The notes under the pieces were generated by a model. The model searched no databases, was not told where the DNA came from, and saw nothing but the letters and a program-made list of their open reading frames with translations. Shown here piece after piece: positions 17,623 to 25,706 of a DNA stretch of 64,000 nt. This DNA is from Thermus brockianus. Lineage in GTDB: Bacteria > Deinococcota > Deinococci > Deinococcales > Thermaceae. The position numbers and the translations under genes were made by a program. Within the stretch, counting starts at the first letter, position 1; the number at the start of each line of letters is the position of its first letter. Where the stretch lies: positions 62,001 to 126,000 of the forward strand of contig NZ_JAKEDV010000003.1 in the NCBI RefSeq assembly GCF_021462505.1. The letters are read 5' to 3'.

Positions 17623-18686
17623 GAAACCCTTGGGCGCAGACGGGAAACTACCGCACCTCGTATTCCCAGGACGCAAGCATCTTCGCCACCCACCGGGAGC
17701 TCCTTTCCCTCCTCCTTTTCCTGGGCTTTCTCCTCCTTTTGCCCCAGTTCCTTCCCCGGACCCAGGTCTTCATCCTGGACCTGATCCTGGTCTATAGCAT
17801 CGCTGTCCTAGGCCTCAACATCACCACGGGGTATGCGGGGCTCATCAACATCGGTCAGGCGGCCTTCATGGGGGTGGGGGCCTACACCGCCGCCCTCCTC
17901 GCCCCCCAGGGGCTTCCCTTCTGGCTCCTCATCCCCCTCGGGGGGCTTGTGGCCGCCTTCTTCGGCCTTTTGGTGGGGATTCCAAGCCTTAGGGTGAAGC
18001 ACCTTTACCTGGCCCTGGCCACCTTGGCCTTCCAGGTGATCTTTGAGTGGACCGTGGGTCACCTGCCCCTCCTGAAGCAAGGGGGGGCCATGGATATGCC
18101 CCGGGCGAGCTTCCTCGGGTATGAGGCGGGGTTTCGCAACCATTTCCACTTCTGGTACTACGCATCCTTGGCCACCCTCGTCCTCCTCGCCCTCTTTTTC
18201 CGCAACCTCCTGCGCACCAAGTACGGCCGCGCCCTCATCGCCGTGCGGGACAACGACCGGGCGGCGGACGCCATGGGCATGGACCCGGGGCGCACCAAGC
18301 TCTTTGCCTTCGCCCTAGGGGCCTTTTACGCCGGGGTGGCGGGGGTGCTTTACGCCTACCTTTCCCGGGCGGTGGTCATTGAGGACTACGTCTTCGCCCA
18401 CTCGGTGAAGTACCTGGCCATGGCCATCGTGGGGGGGTTGGGCACCTTGGTGGGAAGCTTCCTTGGGCCCCTTTTCCTGGTGCTTCTGGACGTGAACATG
18501 GAGGCCCTTTCCAACCTCATCAAGGCCCTGGGCTTCAGCGTGGCGGGGGTGGACGTGGCGAGCGCCTTGAGGCCCTTGGCCTTTGGGCTCATCATCGTCC
18601 TCTTCCTCATGTTTGAGCCCAGGGGGCTTTACAACTGGTGGCGCATCGTGCGGAGCTACCTCCGCACGTGGCCGTTCAAGTACTAG
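17619..18686 (+). CDS. livM: branched-chain-type ABC permease (LivM-like)
   Basis: 355 residues with an N-terminal cytoplasmic stretch of about 30 residues, then some ten membrane segments. The LivM motif LGLNITTGYAGLINIGQAAFMGVGAYT and the coupling loop RTKYGRALIAVRDNDRAADAMGMD are present. It would pair with LivH to form the channel. The ATG overlaps the livH stop; the binding-protein gene follows after 9 bases with an AGGAGG site. Confidence 0.92.
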   Translation: MRNPWAQTGNYRTSYSQDASIFATHRELLSLLLFLGFLLLLPQFLPRTQVFILDLILVYSIAVLGLNITTGYAGLINIGQAAFMGVGAYTAALLAPQGLPFWLLIPLGGLVAAFFGLLVGIPSLRVKHLYLALATLAFQVIFEWTVGHLPLLKQGGAMDMPRASFLGYEAGFRNHFHFWYYASLATLVLLALFFRNLLRTKYGRALIAVRDNDRAADAMGMDPGRTKLFAFALGAFYAGVAGVLYAYLSRAVVIEDYVFAHSVKYLAMAIVGGLGTLVGSFLGPLFLVLLDVNMEALSNLIKALGFSVAGVDVASALRPLAFGLIIVLFLMFEPRGLYNWWRIVRSYLRTWPFKY

Positions 18687-18695
18687 GAGGGAAGT

Positions 18696-19892
18696 ATGCG
18701 CAAGGGTTTGGCGGCGGTTTTGGCGGCGTTGGGCCTGGCCTTTGGCCAACAGCAGGTGACCCTCTTCTGGTCGGGGGCCATCACCGGCCCCACCTCGGAG
18801 ACGGGGGCCCCCTATGGGGCGGGTATAGAGGACTACTGCCGGCACATGGCTCGGGCCATCCCGGGGGTGGTGCTGAACTGCGTGGTGCGGGACGACCGGT
18901 ACGATAACGCCACCACGCAACGCCTCTTTGAGGAGGCGGTGGACCGCTTTAAAATCCCCATCTATCTGGGCTACAGCACGGGGGCCATGCTCCAGATGAA
19001 AGCCCTCATCCAGGAGCTCAAGATCCCCACCCTGCCCGCTTCCAACCACGTGGGCCTGATTGACCCGCCCAACGGGGATTACTACTTCATCCCGGTTTCC
19101 ACCTACTCCGAGCAAGTGGTGGCCCTCCTGGAGTACGTGGCCAAGCTGAAGCGGGGGGCCAAGGTGGCCCTGGTGGTTCACCCCTCCCCCTTCGGCCGGG
19201 CCCCCGTGGAGGACGCCCGGAAGGCGGCGCAGCAGCTTGGCCTCCAGATCGTGGACGTGCAGGAGGTGGGGGCGGGCAACCTGGACAACACCGCCCTCCT
19301 CCGGCGCTTTGAGGGGGCGGGGGTGGAGTTCGTGGTCCACCAGAACGTGGCGGGGCCGGTGGCCAACATCCTGAAGGACACCCGGAGGCTTGGCCTTTCC
19401 GGCAAGATGCGCCACCTGGGGGCGGTGTACACGGGCGGGGTGGACCTCATCGCCCTGGCGGGGGAGGCGGCGGAGGGCTTCCTCTGGGCGAGCCCCTACT
19501 TCACCGTCCAGGACGACACCCCGGGCATCCGCTTGCAAAAGGACCTGGTGGCCCGCTTCGGCCGGCCGGCGGGCTACGTGGAGAACCACAACTACACCGC
19601 GGGGATGCTGGCGGCGGCCATCGCCATTGAGGCCATGAAGCGGGCCCAGGAGCGCTTCAAGCGCATCACCAACGAGACGGTCTACCAGGCCATCGTGGGC
19701 ATGAACGGGCCCAACGCCTTCAAGCCGGGGCTTGCCGTGTCCACCAAGCAGGGCATTGAAGTGGACTTCACCAGGAGCGAGCGCACGGGGGCGGAGGGGT
19801 TGCGCATCCTCGAGGTCAAGGGCGGGCGCTTCGTGCCCATCACCGAACCCTTCACCTCGGCCCTCTTCCGCAAGGTGCACTACGGCAAATAG
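18696..19892 (+). CDS. livK: ABC transporter substrate-binding protein (LivK-like)
   Basis: 398 residues with a signal peptide (MRKGLAAVLAALGLAFGQ) and no lipobox cysteine, so probably free in the periplasm. The type I periplasmic-binding fold is shown by the opening LFWSGAITGPTSETGAPYG and by AKVALVVHPSPFGRAPVEDA and HLGAVYTGGVDLIAL. It is more divergent from LivJ/K than the permeases are, so the ligand may not be an amino acid. It is followed by a strong hairpin before livF. Confidence 0.87.
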   Translation: MRKGLAAVLAALGLAFGQQQVTLFWSGAITGPTSETGAPYGAGIEDYCRHMARAIPGVVLNCVVRDDRYDNATTQRLFEEAVDRFKIPIYLGYSTGAMLQMKALIQELKIPTLPASNHVGLIDPPNGDYYFIPVSTYSEQVVALLEYVAKLKRGAKVALVVHPSPFGRAPVEDARKAAQQLGLQIVDVQEVGAGNLDNTALLRRFEGAGVEFVVHQNVAGPVANILKDTRRLGLSGKMRHLGAVYTGGVDLIALAGEAAEGFLWASPYFTVQDDTPGIRLQKDLVARFGRPAGYVENHNYTAGMLAAAIAIEAMKRAQERFKRITNETVYQAIVGMNGPNAFKPGLAVSTKQGIEVDFTRSERTGAEGLRILEVKGGRFVPITEPFTSALFRKVHYGK

Positions 19893-19898
19893 CCCTTT

Positions 19899-19926
19899 GG
19901 GCCCGGGATGTCCCCGGGCCCCTTTT
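19899..19926 (+). terminator. intra-operon hairpin between livK and livF
   Basis: GGGCCCGGG (19899-19907), loop ATGTC, CCCGGGCCC (19913-19921), then CTTTT. It is a perfect 9-bp G+C stem with a short T-run directly before livF, so probably a partial terminator or mRNA stabiliser that favours the binding protein over the ATPase. Confidence 0.7.
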
Positions 19927-19932
19927 CCTGCC

Positions 19933-20763
19933 ATGAGCCTGAACCCCACGCGTCCAGAGGACCTCGGCCCCATCCTCCTTCTGGTCAACAACATTGAGGT
20001 GGTCTACCACGACATCATCCAGGTGCTAAGGGGGGTTTCCCTGAAGGTGCCGGAGGGCAGGATCACCGCCCTCCTAGGCCCCAACGGGGCGGGGAAGACC
20101 ACCACCCTCCGGGCCATCTCCGGCCTTCTCATCCCGGAGGACGGGGAGGTGGTGCGGGGGGAGATCCTCTACCAGGGGAAACCCATCCACGGCCTTCCCC
20201 CGGAGGAGATCGTGCGGCTTGGCATCGTCCAGGTCCTGGAGGGGCGCCGGGTCTTCAAGCACCTCACGGTGGAGGAGAACCTAAGGGTGGGGACCCTAAC
20301 CCGGAAGGGCGCACGGCTAAAGGAGGAGCTGGAACGCATCTACCACTACTTCCCCCGCCTCGCCGATCTCCGCCACCGCTTGGCCGGCTACTGCTCCGGG
20401 GGCGAGCAGCAGATGATCGCCATCGGGCGCGCCCTTCTGGCGAAGCCCAGGCTTCTCCTCTTGGACGAGCCCTCCTTGGGGCTTGCGCCCCTTTTGGTGC
20501 GGGAGATCTTTGACATCGTGGCCCGGGTGAACGCCGAGGAGGGGGTGACGGTCCTCGTGGTGGAGCAAAACGCCCGCATGGCCCTTTCCATCGCCCACTA
20601 CGGCTACATCATGGAAACGGGGCGGATCGTCTTGGAGGGGGATCGGGACTACCTCTTGGAAAACCCGGACGTGCAGGAGTTCTACCTGGGGGTGGCCAAG
20701 GGGGGCGGGCGGAAGAGCTTCAAGGAGGTGAAGGCCTACAAGAGGCGCAAGCGCTTCATGTAG
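19933..20763 (+). CDS. livF: branched-chain-type ABC transporter ATPase (LivF-like)
   Basis: 276 residues. Walker [10 protein letters not shown], signature CSGGEQQMIAIGRAL, Walker B LLLLDEPSLGLAP. The LivF-typical QVLRGVSLKVPEG and FKHLTVEENL are present. Compared with LivF proteins of about 235 residues it has an N-terminal addition (MSLNPTRPEDLGPI) and a basic C-terminal tail (KSFKEVKAYKRRKRFM). The ATG follows the hairpin by 6 bases, leaving no ribosome binding site. Confidence 0.9.
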   Translation: MSLNPTRPEDLGPILLLVNNIEVVYHDIIQVLRGVSLKVPEGRITALLGPNGAGKTTTLRAISGLLIPEDGEVVRGEILYQGKPIHGLPPEEIVRLGIVQVLEGRRVFKHLTVEENLRVGTLTRKGARLKEELERIYHYFPRLADLRHRLAGYCSGGEQQMIAIGRALLAKPRLLLLDEPSLGLAPLLVREIFDIVARVNAEEGVTVLVVEQNARMALSIAHYGYIMETGRIVLEGDRDYLLENPDVQEFYLGVAKGGGRKSFKEVKAYKRRKRFM

Positions 20764-20766
20764 CCC

Positions 20767-20795
20767 TTGACCAAATAGTGAAAACTCAGTATCGT
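20767..20795 (+). promoter_or_regulatory. metal ABC operon promoter
   Basis: TTGACC (20767-20772), 17-base spacer, TATCGT (20790-20795). The GTG of the first gene is eight bases after the -10, so the mRNA is probably leaderless. The segment 20761-20800 is markedly A+T-richer than its surroundings. Confidence 0.65.
20775..20792. promoter_or_regulatory. putative metalloregulator operator
   Basis: ATAGTGA, four bases, TCAGTAT: an interrupted palindrome with 6 of 7 positions matching in each arm. It fills the promoter spacer and touches the -10. A repressor bound here would block RNA polymerase. A Fur/Zur or DtxR/MntR-type regulator is the natural guess from the downstream genes, but the motif does not equal any consensus I know. 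Confidence 0.4.
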
Positions 20796-20802
20796 TAAGG
20801 GC

Positions 20803-21543
20803 GTGTGGGCCCTGGAGGTGGAGGACCTTTCCGTGCGCCTGGGGGAGTTCTGGGCCCTAGAGGGGGTTTCCCTTAAGGTGCCGGAAGGGGCCTTTGTGGC
20901 CATCGTGGGCCCCAACGGGGCGGGGAAGAGCACGCTCCTAAAGGCCCTTTTGGGCCTCGTGCCCTTCCGGGGGCGGGTGCGGGTCCTGGGCCGCTCCCTA
21001 GCCGAGGCCGATCCCCGCTGGTTTGGCTACGTGCCCCAGATCAAGGCCTTTGACCGCACCTTTCCCGCTTTGGCGGTGGAGCTGGTGGCCACGGGGCTTC
21101 TTGGGCGCTGGCCCTTCCGCTTGAGCCCTAGCGTGCGGGCGGAGGCCCTTCGCGCCCTGGAGCGGGTGGGGGCGGAAGGCCTAGCGGAAAGGCCCTTGGG
21201 AAGGCTTTCCGGCGGGCAACTCCAGCGGGTCTACCTGGCCCGGGCCTTCGTCCGTAGGCCCAGGCTTCTCCTCCTGGACGAGCCCGCCACGGGGGTGGAC
21301 CGGGCGGGGGAGGTGGACCTGTACCGCTACCTCGAGGCCTACCAGCAGGAAAGCGGGGCCACGGTGCTCATGGTCACCCACGACTGGGAGGCGGCCCACC
21401 ACGCCAGCCACGTCCTGGTGCTGAACCGCAGGGTGGTGGGCTTCGGTCCGCCCGAACGGGCCCTGAGCGAGGAGTGCCTGCGCCAGGCCTTCGGCCACCT
21501 GGGCCACGCCCACGGCCTCTATTGGGGAGGAAGCGGTGCTTGA
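20803..21543 (+). CDS. metal (zinc/manganese-type) ABC transporter ATPase
   Basis: 246 residues. Walker A GPNGAGKST, signature LSGGQLQRVYLARAF, Walker B LLLLDEPATGVD. The sequence GYVPQIKAFDRTFPALAVELVATG is typical of ZnuC/MntB-type ATPases of the metal ABC-3 family. It starts with GTG right after a promoter. It overlaps the permease gene by 8 bases. No metal-binding solute-binding protein (ZnuA/MntC) lies in the operon, so that component must be encoded elsewhere. Confidence 0.88.
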   Translation: MWALEVEDLSVRLGEFWALEGVSLKVPEGAFVAIVGPNGAGKSTLLKALLGLVPFRGRVRVLGRSLAEADPRWFGYVPQIKAFDRTFPALAVELVATGLLGRWPFRLSPSVRAEALRALERVGAEGLAERPLGRLSGGQLQRVYLARAFVRRPRLLLLDEPATGVDRAGEVDLYRYLEAYQQESGATVLMVTHDWEAAHHASHVLVLNRRVVGFGPPERALSEECLRQAFGHLGHAHGLYWGGSGA

Positions 21544-22342
21544 GGCCTTGGCCTACCCCTTTTTCCAGCGAGCCCTCTTGGCGGGGCTTTTGGTGAGCCT
21601 TCTCGCTGGGCTCCTTTCCCCCTTCGTGGTGCAAAGGCGGCTTTCCTTCCTGGGGGACGGCCTGGCCCACGCCGCCTTCGCCGGGGTGGCCTTGGGGCTT
21701 TTCCTGCGGGGGGAGCCCTTGTGGTTCGCCCTCCCCTTCACCTTCGGGGTGGCCATGGCCATCACCTTCGTCAGGGAGCGCACCGAGCTTTCCGAGGACA
21801 CCGCCATCGGCGTCTTCTTCGCCCTTTCCGTGGCCCTAGGGGCGGTCTTCCTGGCCAAGGCCAAAGGGTACGTGGGGGACGCCATGGGCTACCTCTTCGG
21901 CTCCCTTTTGGCGGTGGGGCGGGAGGACCTTTGGGCCTTGGGGCTTCTCGGCCTCTTGGGGCTTTTCCTCCTGCCCCTTTGGGGGGCCCTGGCCTACGCC
22001 ACCTTGGACCGGGAGCTTGCCCTGGCGGACCGCCTGCCCGTGGTCTTCCACGACTACCTCCTTTCCGGCTTCATCGCCGTGAGCCTGGTCCTGGCGGTGA
22101 AGGTGGTGGGGGCGCTTTTGGTGGCGGCCTTCTTGGTCATCCCCGGGGCGGCGGCCAGGCTTCTGGCCTCCACCTTCGCCCGCATGACCCTCCTTTCCCT
22201 TCTCTTCGCCGTCCTTTCCACCCTCCTGGGGCTTTTCCTCTCCTTCCTCCTGGACTGGCCGAGCGGGGCCAGCGTGGTCCTGGCCCAGGCGGCCCTCTTT
22301 GCCCTCGCCTTCACAAAAGCGCTATTTCCGCACGGCAAATAG
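21536..22342 (+). CDS. metal ABC transporter permease (ABC-3 family)
   Basis: 268 residues with about eight membrane segments. It has the ABC-3 hallmarks VVQRRLSFLGDGLAHAAFAGVALG, DAMGYLFGSLLAV and the C-terminal GALLVAAFLVIPGAAARLL. It would carry Zn2+ or Mn2+ across the inner membrane with the ATPase before it. GTG start at 21536. The metal cannot be determined from sequence. Confidence 0.88.
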   Translation: MLEALAYPFFQRALLAGLLVSLLAGLLSPFVVQRRLSFLGDGLAHAAFAGVALGLFLRGEPLWFALPFTFGVAMAITFVRERTELSEDTAIGVFFALSVALGAVFLAKAKGYVGDAMGYLFGSLLAVGREDLWALGLLGLLGLFLLPLWGALAYATLDRELALADRLPVVFHDYLLSGFIAVSLVLAVKVVGALLVAAFLVIPGAAARLLASTFARMTLLSLLFAVLSTLLGLFLSFLLDWPSGASVVLAQAALFALAFTKALFPHGK

Positions 22343-22345
22343 GGG

Positions 22346-22351
22346 TATACT
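22346..22351 (+). promoter_or_regulatory. -10 of the iscR-like gene
   Basis: TATACT ending six bases before the ATG at 22358 and starting 4 bases after the permease stop. This predicts a leaderless mRNA and separate control of the regulator/desulfurase pair from the metal transporter. No clear -35. Confidence 0.6.
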
Positions 22352-22357
22352 GAGGGC

Positions 22358-22804
22358 ATGTGGGTGTCCACGAAGGCCCAGTATGGCCTGAGGGCCCTGG
22401 TGGAGATCGGCCTCCGCGCCCCCGAGGCGGTGCCCCTCAAGGAGGTGGCCGAGGCCCAGGGCATCAGCCAGCACTACCTGGAGCAGATCGCCGCCCAGCT
22501 CCGCCGTGCGGGCTTCATCCGCTCCGTGCGGGGGGCCAAGGGGGGGTACCGCCTGGCCCGCCCCCCGGAGCGGGTCACCGCCTTGGAGGTGGTGGAGGCC
22601 CTGGAGGGAAGCCTGGCCCCCGTTTCCTGCATTGAGGACCCAGAGAGTTGCGCCAAGGTGGGGCAGTGCTCCACGGAGCTCCTTTGGAAGCGGGTGGACC
22701 TGGCCATGCGCCAGGTCCTGGGGGGGACCACCCTGAAGGACCTCATTGAGGAGCGGAAGCTCATAGAGGCGAGGCGCCTGATCCAACTGGAGCCCACCGG
22801 GTAG
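22358..22804 (+). CDS. iscR: Rrf2/IscR-family transcriptional regulator
   Basis: 148 residues. An N-terminal winged helix-turn-helix (TKAQYGLRALVEIGL ... QGISQHYLEQIAAQLRRAGFI, then the RGAKGGYRL wing) and three cysteines C91-x6-C98-x5-C104, which is the IscR-type [2Fe-2S] ligand set. Together with the cysteine desulfurase that follows, this points to Fe-S homeostasis. The usual iscU, hscA and fdx are absent, so the symbol is used for the family only. It could equally be a CymR-like regulator, but those lack these cysteines. Confidence 0.87.
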   Translation: MWVSTKAQYGLRALVEIGLRAPEAVPLKEVAEAQGISQHYLEQIAAQLRRAGFIRSVRGAKGGYRLARPPERVTALEVVEALEGSLAPVSCIEDPESCAKVGQCSTELLWKRVDLAMRQVLGGTTLKDLIEERKLIEARRLIQLEPTG

Positions 22805-22813
22805 CCTAAGGAG

Positions 22814-23938
22814 GTGCGCGGGATCTACCTGGACCACGCCGCCACCACCCCCCTGGACCCCGAGGTGCGGGAGGCCATGCGGGAGGTGGAGGAGGCCTTT
22901 GGCAACCCCTCCAGCATCCACCGCTACGGCCAGGAGGCCCGGCGGGTCTTGGAGGGGGCACGGGAGAAGGTGGCCTCCCTCCTGGGGGTGAGGCCCCGGG
23001 AGGTGGTCTTCACCAGCGGAGGCTCGGAAGCGGACGCCCTGGCCCTTTTGGGGGTGGCCTTGGCCAAGGGGCGGGGGCACGTGGTGAGCACCGAGGTGGA
23101 GCACTCGGCGGTCCTCGGGGCCCTAAGGCTTCTGGAGCGCCTGGGCTTCGCCGTAACCCGCCTAAAGCCCGACCGCTTTGGCCTCGTCTACCCCGAGCAG
23201 GTGGCGGAGGCTCTTAGGCCCGAGACCATCCTGGTGAGCGTCATGGCCGCCAACAACGAGGTGGGGACCCTTTACCCCATCCGGGAGATCGCCCAGGTGG
23301 CCCACGCCCAGGGGGTTCTCTTCCACACGGACGCCGTGCAGGCGGTGGGCCACATCCCCTTCCGGGCCGACGAGGTGGGGGCGGATCTGGTTTCCCTAAG
23401 CGCCCACAAGTTTTACGGGCCCAAGGGGGTGGGGGCGCTTCTGGTGCGCCAGGGGGTGGACCTCGTCCCCTTGGTGCCGGGAAGCCAGGAGGGGGGGAGG
23501 CGGGGGGGGACGCCGAGCCCGGTCCTGGCCTGGGGCATGGCGGTGGCCTTGGAGAAGGCTTTTAGGCTCCTGCCCGAGGAAGCCCCGCGCCTCGCCGCCC
23601 TAAGGGACCGCCTCGAGGCCGGCCTCCTCGCCGTGCCCGGGGTGGAGCGGAATGGCCACCCCACGGCCCGCCTGCCCCACCTGACGAACGTCACCGTGAA
23701 GGGGGCGGACGGGGAGGCCTTGCTCCTCGCCATGGACCTCCTCGGGGTAGCGGTTTCCTCGGGCTCCGCCTGCTCGGCGGGAAGCCTCGAGCCCTCCCAC
23801 GTCCTCCTGGCCCTGGGCCGCTCCCCCAAGGAGGCCAAGGCCTCCCTGCGCTTTTCCCTGGGCCGCACCACCACCCTCGAGGAGGTGGATAAGGCGGTGG
23901 CCGCCTTTAGGGAGGCGGTGGCGCGGGCCCGGGGTTAG
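22814..23938 (+). CDS. iscS: cysteine desulfurase
   Basis: 374 residues, PLP-dependent. It begins RGIYLDHAATTPLDPEVREAM; the PLP lysine is in SLSAHKFYGPKG and the persulfide cysteine in SSGSACSAG, the IscS/NifS group I loop. It removes sulfur from cysteine for Fe-S clusters and tRNA thiolation. The GTG start at 22814 overlaps its own AAGGAGG, so initiation is unusual; coupling to iscR (stop at 22804) may help. It ends by converging on the acyl-CoA ligase gene with a 4-base overlap. Confidence 0.93.
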   Translation: MRGIYLDHAATTPLDPEVREAMREVEEAFGNPSSIHRYGQEARRVLEGAREKVASLLGVRPREVVFTSGGSEADALALLGVALAKGRGHVVSTEVEHSAVLGALRLLERLGFAVTRLKPDRFGLVYPEQVAEALRPETILVSVMAANNEVGTLYPIREIAQVAHAQGVLFHTDAVQAVGHIPFRADEVGADLVSLSAHKFYGPKGVGALLVRQGVDLVPLVPGSQEGGRRGGTPSPVLAWGMAVALEKAFRLLPEEAPRLAALRDRLEAGLLAVPGVERNGHPTARLPHLTNVTVKGADGEALLLAMDLLGVAVSSGSACSAGSLEPSHVLLALGRSPKEAKASLRFSLGRTTTLEEVDKAVAAFREAVARARG

Positions 23939-25617
23939 CCTTGCCTTTTGGCGAACTCCTCCCTGAGCTCCCGCCTCAGGATCTTCCCCACGCTGGACTT
24001 GGGGAGGCTTTCCCGGAAGACAATGATACGGGGCACCTTGTAAGCGGCCAGGTGTTGGCGGCAGAAGGCCTCAATGTCCTTTTCCGTCACCTTGCCCCGG
24101 TACTCGGGCTTGAGGACGAGGAAGGCGGCCACGGTTTCCCCGCGGTAGGGGTCGGGGACGCCCACCACGGCGGCCTCCTGGACGGCCTCGTGGGTGTAGA
24201 GGACCTCTTCCACCTCGCGGGGGTAGATGTTGTAGCCGCCGGCGATGATCATGTCCTTTTTGCGGTCCACGATGTAGAAGTAGCCGTCCTCGTCCATGCG
24301 AGCCATGTCGCCGGTGTAGAGCCAGCCGTCCTTGAGGGCCTTTTGGGTTTCCTCGGGGCGGTTCCAGTAGCCTTTCATGACGTTGGGGCCCTTGACGATG
24401 AGCTCGCCCACCTCGCCCAAGGGCACTTCCTTCCCCTCCTCGTCCACCACCTTGGCCTCCACGCTGGGGAGGGGCATGCCGATGGAGCCCTTTTTCACCA
24501 CCCCTTCCACGGGGTTGGAGTGGGTCACGGGGCTCGCCTCGGAGAGGCCGTAGCCCTCAATGAGCCTGGCCCCCGTGATCTCCTCAAAGCGCTTGGCCAC
24601 CTCCACGGGCAAGGGGGCCGCCCCCGAGAGGCAGATGCGGATGCTCTTGACGTTGCGCTTCTCAATCCCGGGGAAGTTGTTGAAGGCCACGTACAGGGTG
24701 GGCACCCCGGGGAAGTGGGTGACCCCGTGCTTCTCAATGGCCTCCACCACGGCGTGGATCTCCGGGCGGGGGAGGAGGACGATCTTGTAGCCGGAGAAGA
24801 GGCCGTAGTTCATGGCCACGGTCATGCCGTACACGTGGAAGAAGGGCAGGGCCCCAAGCATCACCCCCTTGCCCAAAAGCTCCCTGGAGGTGGGGTCCCA
24901 GGCGTCAATCTGCAGGACGTTGGCCACCAGGTTGCGGTGGGTGAGCATGGCTCCCTTGGAGATCCCCGTGGTGCCCCCCGTGTACTGGAGGAGGGCCAGG
25001 TCCTCGGGATCGGCCGGGTGGGGCGTGGCGGGGGGGCGCTTCAGGAGCTCGTTGAAGGCGAAGAAGCCTTCCCGCTTGGGGAAGCCTAGGGGAAGCTTGT
25101 CCCTTTTGGCCTTCAGGGGGTAGAGGAGGTTCTTGGGGAAGGGGAGGAAGTCCTTAATCCCCGTGACCACCACCCGCTTTACGGGCGTTTCCTTCTCCAC
25201 TTCCAGGAAGCGGGGCAGGAGGTGGTCCAGGATGACCAGGGTTTCCGCCCCGGCGTCGGCGAGCTGGTGCCTAAGCTCCCTGGGGGTGTAGAGGGGGTTC
25301 ACGTTCACCCCCACGCCCCCCGCCAAGAGGGTGCCGAAGAAGGCCAGGACGAACTGGGGCGTGTTGGGGAGCATGATGGCGACCCGCTCCCCTGGCTTCA
25401 CCCCTAGGTCCTGTAGCCCCCGGGCAAAGCGGCGGGCCAGGTCCCAGGTTTCCCCGTAGGTCAGGGTTTTCCCCAAGAACTCCAGGGCCACGTTCTTGGG
25501 AAAGCGCTGGGCGCTTTCCTCCAAAAGGCGCCAAAGGGGGATGGGGGGGACCTCTACCTCCGCGGGGACGCCTGGGTCGTAATGGGCCAGCCAAGGCTTG
25601 GTGCGGACTTCGGACAT
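23935..25617 (-). CDS. fadD: long-chain fatty-acid-CoA ligase
   Basis: 560 residues. Motifs: LLQYTGGTTGISKGAMLTH (P-loop), EGYGLSEASPVTHSNP, GDMARMDEDGYFYIVDRKKD and the catalytic-lysine end LPKSSVGKILRRELR. This is the FadD pattern, activating fatty acids for beta-oxidation. I chose ATG 25617 (MSEVRTKPWLAHY), preceded by AAAGGAGGG; an upstream ATG would leave the ribosome binding site inside the coding region. It is a single-gene unit with its own promoter. Confidence 0.9.
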   Translation of the reverse strand: MSEVRTKPWLAHYDPGVPAEVEVPPIPLWRLLEESAQRFPKNVALEFLGKTLTYGETWDLARRFARGLQDLGVKPGERVAIMLPNTPQFVLAFFGTLLAGGVGVNVNPLYTPRELRHQLADAGAETLVILDHLLPRFLEVEKETPVKRVVVTGIKDFLPFPKNLLYPLKAKRDKLPLGFPKREGFFAFNELLKRPPATPHPADPEDLALLQYTGGTTGISKGAMLTHRNLVANVLQIDAWDPTSRELLGKGVMLGALPFFHVYGMTVAMNYGLFSGYKIVLLPRPEIHAVVEAIEKHGVTHFPGVPTLYVAFNNFPGIEKRNVKSIRICLSGAAPLPVEVAKRFEEITGARLIEGYGLSEASPVTHSNPVEGVVKKGSIGMPLPSVEAKVVDEEGKEVPLGEVGELIVKGPNVMKGYWNRPEETQKALKDGWLYTGDMARMDEDGYFYIVDRKKDMIIAGGYNIYPREVEEVLYTHEAVQEAAVVGVPDPYRGETVAAFLVLKPEYRGKVTEKDIEAFCRQHLAAYKVPRIIVFRESLPKSSVGKILRRELREEFAKRQG

Positions 25618-25637
25618 GCTACCCTCCTTTGCCCCCC

Positions 25638-25667
25638 AGGTTACCAAGCACTTTATACCGCGTTCAA
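25638..25667 (-). promoter_or_regulatory. fadD promoter
   Basis: Minus strand TTGAAC (25662-25667), 18-base spacer, TAACCT (25638-25643), followed by AAAGGAGGG before the ATG. The spacer contains a second possible -10 (TATAAA), so the start point is uncertain. Confidence 0.5.
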
Positions 25668-25706
25668 GACCATGGGCTGGTGTAGCATGGATGGCGGAGG
25701 TTTCCT

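Noticed and set aside
19933..20763. A longer livF starting at 19732 inside the binding-protein gene.
   Set aside because: The extra residues are out-of-frame livK sequence; the real ATPase begins after the hairpin.
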